Assembly (NCBI GenBank): GCA_003539755.1
Contig: DPOH01000337.1
Span: 1-11,074, forward strand
DNA: 11,074 nt
Direction: 5' to 3'
Source of the DNA: Clostridium sp.
GTDB lineage: Bacteria; Bacillota; Clostridia; Clostridiales; Clostridiaceae
Positions within the stretch are counted from its first letter, which is position 1. Each line of letters starts with the position of its first letter. A model generated the notes under the pieces. It was not told the DNA's origin. It did not search any database and saw nothing but the letters and a program-made list of their open reading frames with translations. Both the position numbers and the translations under genes were made by a program. Below are positions 6,672-11,074 of the stretch, one piece after another.

Positions 6672-7622
6672 ATGGAAGTTGTAACATTTGGAGAATCAAT
6701 GGTTGTATTCAGCCCACAAAATTCTGGACCATTAAGATATGTTAATACCTTTGAGAAATCAATAGGGGGAGCAGAATCTAATGTTGCTACTGCACTTGCG
6801 AAACTTAATCATTCTGCAGGTTGGTTTTCGAAACTTTCAGATGATGAATTTGGTAGAAATGTTCAAAATGTAATAAGAGCTGAAGGTGTTGATACATCTA
6901 GAGTAATATTAGATAGTCAACATAGTACTGGAATAATATTCAAAGAATATTATCAAAGAAGCAATCCGAATGTTTATTACTATAGAAAAGGTTCTGCAGC
7001 GAGTACACTTTCTTGTGAGGATATAGATGAAGAATATATAAAAAGCGCAAAAATACTTCATTTGACAGGAATAACACCTGCTATTTCGGAAAGTGCAAGG
7101 CAAGCAGTATTTAGGGCGATTGATATTGCTAAAAATAATGGCGTTTTAGTATCTTTTGATCCTAATATAAGATTAAAATTATGGACAATAGATGAAGCAA
7201 GAGAGGTCTTAGTTAAGATTGCTGAAATGGCAGACATTGTTATGCCAGGTTTAGATGAAGCTGAACTTCTCTTAGGATTAACTGATAAAGATGAAATTGC
7301 TGATTACTTCTTAAATAAGGAAGCAAAAATAGTAGCAATAAAATTAGGTGCTAATGGATGTTATATTAAGAACAAAACAGAATCTGTTTTATGTAGTGGA
7401 TATAATGTATCTGATATATTACGAGATACTGTTGGCGCAGGAGATGGATTTGCAGCTGGATTTTTGGCTGGATTTTTAGAAGAACTTCAATTAAATGAAA
7501 TTGGTAAGTATGCCAATGGAGTAGGAGCAATGGCCACACTTGCAAATGGTGATATGACTGGATATCCTACTCGTGATCAGTTAATGGAGTTTATTGGAAA
7601 GAAAAAAGGTATAGATAGATAA
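6672..7622 (+). CDS. kdgK: 2-keto-3-deoxygluconate kinase (PfkB/ribokinase family)
   Basis: A 316-residue sugar kinase. The opening VVTFGESMVVFSP, the first PfkB signature GGAESNVATALAKL (32-45), SFDPNIRLKLW (161-171), MPGLDEAELLLG and the second signature DTVGAGDGFAAGF (252-264) with catalytic base D258 are intact. It phosphorylates KDG with ATP to give KDPG, feeding the aldolase encoded just before it. The ribosome site AAGGGGA (6656-6662) lies within the end of eda, nine bases before the ATG, implying translational coupling. Substrate choice is by context and KdgK-like motifs; other PfkB sugars cannot be excluded by sequence alone. Its codons look slightly less biased than those of uxaC or eda (for example TCG, GCG and GGC appear), perhaps reflecting lower expression. 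No T-rich terminator is seen after it. Confidence 0.93.
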   Translation: MEVVTFGESMVVFSPQNSGPLRYVNTFEKSIGGAESNVATALAKLNHSAGWFSKLSDDEFGRNVQNVIRAEGVDTSRVILDSQHSTGIIFKEYYQRSNPNVYYYRKGSAASTLSCEDIDEEYIKSAKILHLTGITPAISESARQAVFRAIDIAKNNGVLVSFDPNIRLKLWTIDEAREVLVKIAEMADIVMPGLDEAELLLGLTDKDEIADYFLNKEAKIVAIKLGANGCYIKNKTESVLCSGYNVSDILRDTVGAGDGFAAGFLAGFLEELQLNEIGKYANGVGAMATLANGDMTGYPTRDQLMEFIGKKKGIDR

Positions 7623-7668
7623 TTTTTAATAATTAGTTTAAATTGATATTTTAAAGCTTAACAATATA

Positions 7669-7765
7669 TTTGAAAATAGATATTAAATTTTGTATTCGTG
7701 TAAAAGTGTTCTATCTCTAAAATTTGAATATTAATCATGTATATAAAAAGATATCTATTTTCAAA
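7669..7765 (+). repeat. 15-bp inverted repeat enclosing 67 nt upstream of uxaB
   Basis: TTTGAAAATAGATAT (7669-7683) is perfectly complementary to 7751-7765. Part of the left arm (from 7683) could instead pair with 7719-7727 through AAATTTT/AAAATTT, giving an alternative fold. No T-run follows. The layout resembles the repeat upstream of eda, but the arm sequences differ. Function unknown. Confidence 0.55.
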
Positions 7766-7798
7766 AGAATATTAACATGTTCTGCAATCAATAAATAT

Positions 7799-7826
7799 TT
7801 GATAATATAGTTTTTTATTATAAAAT
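7799..7826 (+). promoter_or_regulatory. Possible uxaB promoter
   Basis: TTGATA (7799-7804), 16 bp, then TAAAAT (7821-7826), within TATAAAAT. Transcription would begin about 65 nt before the GTG start, after the long inverted repeat. The AT-rich background makes this tentative; TTGACT at 7829 has no good -10 partner. Confidence 0.38.
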
Positions 7827-7885
7827 GTTTGACTGTATTATGAAATGTGTATTGAACAAAATATGCAATTAGATAAAAGTTTTTT

Positions 7886-7891
7886 GGAGGG
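7886..7891 (+). promoter_or_regulatory. Ribosome binding site fixing a GTG start for uxaB
   Basis: GGAGGG lies seven bases before GTG 7899. The in-frame ATG at 7845 has no ribosome site before it, and a start there would translate through this strong site and add 18 residues not typical of UxaB. Confidence 0.8.
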
Positions 7892-7898
7892 ATATATA

Positions 7899-9347
7899 GT
7901 GAAACTTAATAAGGAATCATATAAAGAATTTAAAACTTATCCAGTTAAAGTAATTCAATTTGGAGAAGGAAACTTTTTAAGAGCTTTTGTTGATTGGCAA
8001 ATAGATAAAATGAACAAAGAAGCAGATTTTAATGGAAGTGTGGCAGTAGTTCAACCATTAGAAGGTGGATTAGTAGACATGCTTAATGACCAAGATGGAC
8101 TTTACACTTTATATTTACAAGGTATGCAAAATGGTAAAGCAGTTAAGACTCATGAAGTTATAGATGTAATCGATAAAGGTATTAATCCATATAGAGATTA
8201 CAATGAATATTTATCTTTAGCTGAGATTCCAAGTGTTAGATTTATAGTTTCTAATACAACAGAAGCAGGGATTGCATTTGATGAAAATGATAAATTAGAA
8301 GGCGGATGCCAAAAGAGCTTTCCTGCAAAATTAACAGCTCTTTTATATCACAGATTTAAATATTTCAATGGTGCAGCAGATAAAGGATTTATAATTATTC
8401 CATGCGAGCTTATTGATAGAAATGGTGAAAAGTTAAAACAAATTGTATTAAAATATGCTGAAATTTGGAATTTAGAAAAAGAATTTGTTGACTGGTTAAA
8501 TGAAAGCAATACATTCTGTTGTAGTTTAGTAGATAGAATAGTTCCAGGTTATCCAAGAGATACAATAGATGAAGTAAGAAAAGAACTAGGTTATGATGAT
8601 AATTTAGTAGATGTAGGTGAAATATTCCACCTATGGGTTATTGAAGGACCACAATGGATTAAAAATGAATTACCAGTAGAAAAGGCTGGATTAAATGTAA
8701 AAGTTGTAGATGATATGACTCCTTATAGAACTAGAAAGGTTAGAATCTTAAATGGTTCTCATACAGCTATGGTTCCAGTAGCATATCTATATGGATTAGA
8801 CACAGTTGGGGAAGCTGTTGATCATGAAGTTGTTGGAAAATTTATTCATGATGTAGCTTATGAAGAAATTATACCAACATTAGATTTACCTCATGAAGAA
8901 CTAGTTGAATTTGCAGATGCAGTAATCGAAAGATTCCAAAATCCATTTGTAAAGCATTACTTAATGAGTATTGCATTAAATTCAATGTCTAAATTCAAAA
9001 CTAGAGATTTACCAAGCTTAACTGAATATGTTAAGAGAAAAGGAGAACTTCCTAAGAAATTAGTATTCTCATTAGCAGCATTAATTGAATTCTACAAAGG
9101 TAAGAGAGGATCTGAAGATATTAAACTTGCTGATGATCCTGAAAACTTAGAATTATTTAAGAACCTTTGGGGAAGTTTTGATGGAACTGATGAAGGATTA
9201 AAACATATAGTTACTTCAGTACTTGCATATGAAAAGAACTGGGGAATGGATTTAAATACTATAGAAGGTTTAACAGAAGCAGTAACTAAGGATTTAATTT
9301 TAATAGAATCAGTAGGAATGAAAGAAGCTGTTAAGGAAGTTTTATAG
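7899..9347 (+). CDS. uxaB: Tagaturonate reductase (altronate oxidoreductase)
   Basis: A 482-residue protein, essentially the length of E. coli UxaB, starting at GTG. It belongs to the polyol-specific long-chain dehydrogenase (mannitol dehydrogenase) family. VIQFGEGNFLRAFVDW (about 18-33) is the NAD-binding turn, SNTTEAGI (118-125) a second conserved block, DRIVPGYP (212-219) a substrate-side motif, and KVRILNGSH (280-288) carries the catalytic Lys together with the conserved Asn and His. It reduces D-tagaturonate to D-altronate with NADH in the cytoplasm. The paralogous fructuronate reductase UxuB is the main alternative, but the FGEGNFLRAF opening and adjacent uxaA favour UxaB. A hairpin follows the stop codon, and uxaA starts 142 nt later. 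Confidence 0.95.
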   Translation: MKLNKESYKEFKTYPVKVIQFGEGNFLRAFVDWQIDKMNKEADFNGSVAVVQPLEGGLVDMLNDQDGLYTLYLQGMQNGKAVKTHEVIDVIDKGINPYRDYNEYLSLAEIPSVRFIVSNTTEAGIAFDENDKLEGGCQKSFPAKLTALLYHRFKYFNGAADKGFIIIPCELIDRNGEKLKQIVLKYAEIWNLEKEFVDWLNESNTFCCSLVDRIVPGYPRDTIDEVRKELGYDDNLVDVGEIFHLWVIEGPQWIKNELPVEKAGLNVKVVDDMTPYRTRKVRILNGSHTAMVPVAYLYGLDTVGEAVDHEVVGKFIHDVAYEEIIPTLDLPHEELVEFADAVIERFQNPFVKHYLMSIALNSMSKFKTRDLPSLTEYVKRKGELPKKLVFSLAALIEFYKGKRGSEDIKLADDPENLELFKNLWGSFDGTDEGLKHIVTSVLAYEKNWGMDLNTIEGLTEAVTKDLILIESVGMKEAVKEVL

Positions 9348-9386
9348 AATAGCCTCATAATTTAAAATTTATATACAATAAAAATG

Positions 9387-9414
9387 ATAGCTCCTTACAT
9401 GTTTAAGGAGCTAT
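9387..9414 (+). terminator. Hairpin after uxaB without a T-run; uncertain terminator
   Basis: An 11-bp perfect stem (ATAGCTCCTTA with its complement, 9387-9397 and 9404-9414) has a 6-nt loop. On the + strand it is followed by AAAAC, so it lacks the T-run of an intrinsic terminator. On the - strand it is followed by a T-rich stretch, but no - strand gene needs it. It may protect the uxaB mRNA 3' end or attenuate read-through into uxaA. Confidence 0.5.
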
Positions 9415-9454
9415 AAAACAAATAAAATAAAATCTAGATTAAAATTTTTTATAT

Positions 9455-9460
9455 TATAAT
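9455..9460 (+). promoter_or_regulatory. Possible -10 box of a uxaA promoter
   Basis: TATAAT lies 29 bp before the uxaA start. No recognisable -35 element is at the right distance (ATCTAG at 17 bp spacing). No copy of the uxaC operator pattern was found in this gap. Confidence 0.33.
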
Positions 9461-9489
9461 GATAGATTTGTAAAAGTAGGTTGAAGATA

Positions 9490-10977
9490 ATGAAAGAATT
9501 TTTAAAGATTAATGTGAAGGACAATGTTGTTGTAGCTCTTAAAGATATTGAAAAAGGTACTAATATAGATGTAGATGGTAAAACTATAACAGTAAAAGAA
9601 GATATTAAAAGAGGCCATAAAATTGCATTAAATTCAATAAAAAATAGTGAAAATATAATTAAATATGGATATCCAATAGGACATGCAATCAAGGATATCA
9701 ATGAAGGAGAATGGGTTCATACTCATAATATTAAGACTAATTTAAATGGAATAAAAGAGTATGAATTTAATCAATCTCTTCATGAATTAAACATTCCTCA
9801 AGAGAATTTAACTTTTGAAGGATATGAAAGAGAAGATGGAAGAGTCGGCATAAGAAATGAGTTATGGATAGTACCTACCGTTGGATGTGTAAATGGTATT
9901 GCCGATAAAATAATTGAAAGATTTAAGGAAGAAGTAAAGCCAGAAGGTTTAGATGGAATTGAAGCATTCAAACATAATTATGGATGTTCGCAATTAGGTG
10001 AAGACCATGCTAATACTAGAACAATGCTTGGAAATTTAGCTAAACATCCAAATGCAGGAGGAGTACTTGTGCTTGGACTTGGATGCGAAAATAATGCTAT
10101 GCCTGCTTTTAAGGAATCTTTAGGTGAATATGACCATAAGAGAATTAAATTTTTAGTATCTCAGGAAGTTCCAGATGAAATTGAAGAAGGCGTTAAGATA
10201 CTAAAAGAATTATATGAAAATATGAAAAAAGACAAAAGAGTATCACTTCCTTTATCGAAGCTAAAAGTAGGGTTAAAGTGTGGTGGATCTGATGGATTAT
10301 CAGGAATAACTGCAAATCCATTAGTAGGTAGTTTTTCTGATTTTTTAGTGGCCCAAGGTGGTACTACAGTTTTAACAGAAGTTCCAGAAATGTTTGGAGC
10401 AGAAACTATATTGATGAATAGAGCTAAGGATGATAAAACATTTGATAAGGTTGTACATTTAATAAATGATTTTAAGGAATATTTTATGTCATATGATCAA
10501 CCTATATATGAAAATCCATCTCCAGGAAATAAAGCAGGTGGAATAACTACATTAGAAGATAAATCACTTGGATGTACTCAAAAATCAGGTAATGCTACTG
10601 TTGTTGATGTACTTAAATATGGTGAAACACTAAAGCATAATGGATTAAATCTTCTAAGTGGACCAGGAAATGATTTGGTTGCAGCATCTGCTTTGGCTGG
10701 TGCAGGATGTCATATGGTTTTATTTACAACAGGTAGAGGAACACCATTTGGTACATTTGTTCCAACAATAAAAATTGCTACAAATTCACCTTTATATAAA
10801 TTAAAACCACATTGGATGGATTTTAATGCTGGTGCTTTAATTGAAGATAAAGATATGAATGAGTTAACTAATGAATTAGTGAAATATGTAATCAGAGTAG
10901 CAAGTGGTGAAAAAGTAAATAATGAAAAAAATAATTTTAAAGAAATTGCTATCTTTAAAAAAGGAGTAACTCTTTAG
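9490..10977 (+). CDS. uxaA: Altronate dehydratase
   Basis: A 495-residue protein, the same length as E. coli UxaA. Residues 1 to about 85 form the SAF-like N-terminal domain (NVVVALKDIEKG, GYPIGHAI, HTHNIKTN). The remainder is the dehydratase core, with GYEREDGRVGIRNELWIVP (113-131), the cysteine-bearing blocks PTVGCVNG, HNYGCSQLGEDH and GLGCENN, then LKCGGSDGLSGITANP (from about 262), and TTGRGTPFGTFVPT. The family uses a metal (Fe or Mn). It dehydrates D-altronate to 2-keto-3-deoxygluconate in the cytoplasm, supplying KdgK. ATG 9490 is chosen because GTAGG (9476-9480) precedes it by nine bases; an in-frame TTG at 9481 directly abuts that site. The gene ends with tandem stops TAG TAA. The ribosome site is weaker than those of its neighbours. 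Confidence 0.96.
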   Translation: MKEFLKINVKDNVVVALKDIEKGTNIDVDGKTITVKEDIKRGHKIALNSIKNSENIIKYGYPIGHAIKDINEGEWVHTHNIKTNLNGIKEYEFNQSLHELNIPQENLTFEGYEREDGRVGIRNELWIVPTVGCVNGIADKIIERFKEEVKPEGLDGIEAFKHNYGCSQLGEDHANTRTMLGNLAKHPNAGGVLVLGLGCENNAMPAFKESLGEYDHKRIKFLVSQEVPDEIEEGVKILKELYENMKKDKRVSLPLSKLKVGLKCGGSDGLSGITANPLVGSFSDFLVAQGGTTVLTEVPEMFGAETILMNRAKDDKTFDKVVHLINDFKEYFMSYDQPIYENPSPGNKAGGITTLEDKSLGCTQKSGNATVVDVLKYGETLKHNGLNLLSGPGNDLVAASALAGAGCHMVLFTTGRGTPFGTFVPTIKIATNSPLYKLKPHWMDFNAGALIEDKDMNELTNELVKYVIRVASGEKVNNEKNNFKEIAIFKKGVTL

Positions 10978-11074
10978 TAATTTATATATTTATATAGGCA
11001 ATTGCAGTTAATAAATAATCAGATATTAATTGAAAGTTTGTATTATTATATATATTTAGATTAAACTATAATTG
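10978..11074 (+). other. AT-rich sequence after uxaA, no gene seen
   Basis: The 97 bp to the window edge contain no clear terminator. Weak promoter-like boxes (for example TTGAAA at 11030 with TATTTA at 11053) could serve a gene beyond the window, but the composition makes such matches unreliable. Confidence 0.4.

Noticed and set aside
7691..7704. TGTATTCGTGTAAA as a uxaC-type operator before uxaB
   Set aside because: It has the central CG but mismatches three of ten fixed positions, too weak in such AT-rich DNA.
7669..7765. The uxaB (and eda, 5850-5961) inverted repeats as miniature transposable elements
   Set aside because: The two do not share terminal sequences, and no target-site duplication flanks either one.
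7738..7776. A 12-codon frame (MYIKRYLFSKEY) upstream of uxaB as a possible leader peptide
   Set aside because: It has no ribosome site and no codon bias suited to attenuation. It overlaps the right arm of the inverted repeat by chance.
7845..7898. An 18-residue N-terminal extension of uxaB from ATG 7845
   Set aside because: It lacks a ribosome site, while GGAGGG sits properly before GTG 7899, and the total length from GTG matches UxaB.
10997..11005. Short palindrome GCAATTGC after uxaA as a terminator
   Set aside because: It is an 8-bp self-complementary sequence with no loop room and no T-run.
1..11074. CRISPR arrays, tRNA or rRNA genes, insertion sequences, phage or defence genes
   Set aside because: No regularly spaced repeats, RNA-gene signatures, transposase frames or defence-type proteins were seen anywhere in the window.

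Overview
The window comes from a very AT-rich, low-GC Gram-positive anaerobe, most likely a Clostridium sensu stricto species. The evidence is strong AGGAGG-type ribosome sites, heavy TTA/AGA/GGA codon use, AT-only intergenic regions and the gene families present. All real genes lie on the + strand.

Left part (1-2920). The window opens inside a bifunctional homocysteine S-methyltransferase / methylenetetrahydrofolate reductase gene (one-carbon and methionine metabolism), which ends with a hairpin at 1541-1572. It is followed by an independently promoted Fe-S/FAD/NAD(P) oxidoreductase resembling the glutamate synthase small subunit, with no partner subunit beside it.

Right part (2964-10977). 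This is a D-galacturonate catabolic locus: a LacI-family regulator, then uxaC (uronate isomerase), eda (KDPG aldolase), kdgK (KDG kinase), uxaB (tagaturonate reductase) and uxaA (altronate dehydratase). Together the enzymes convert galacturonate to tagaturonate, altronate, 2-keto-3-deoxygluconate (KDG) and 2-keto-3-deoxy-6-phosphogluconate (KDPG), and then to pyruvate plus glyceraldehyde-3-phosphate. No transporter, pectinase or glucuronate-branch gene (uxuA/uxuB) is visible. Only eda and kdgK are tightly coupled (1-nt gap). The other genes are separated by 142-389 nt gaps holding promoters, operators and inverted repeats. For lacI, uxaC, uxaB and uxaA the ribosome binding site and family N-termini favour starts downstream of the longest open frame.

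The most notable feature is the uxaC control region. A perfect 18-bp palindrome centred on CG lies just upstream of a good promoter. In the leader, a perfect 17-bp inverted repeat contains two more copies of the same operator pattern (TGTTnnCGnnAACA). The three centres are 85, 32 and 117 bp apart, close to whole helical turns, which suggests cooperative or looped repression by the neighbouring LacI-type regulator, or catabolite control through CcpA. The leaders of eda and uxaB each carry a different long-armed inverted repeat enclosing 67-86 nt. These are candidate structured RNAs or regulator sites. The enzymes themselves are a known pathway; I saw no wholly new system.
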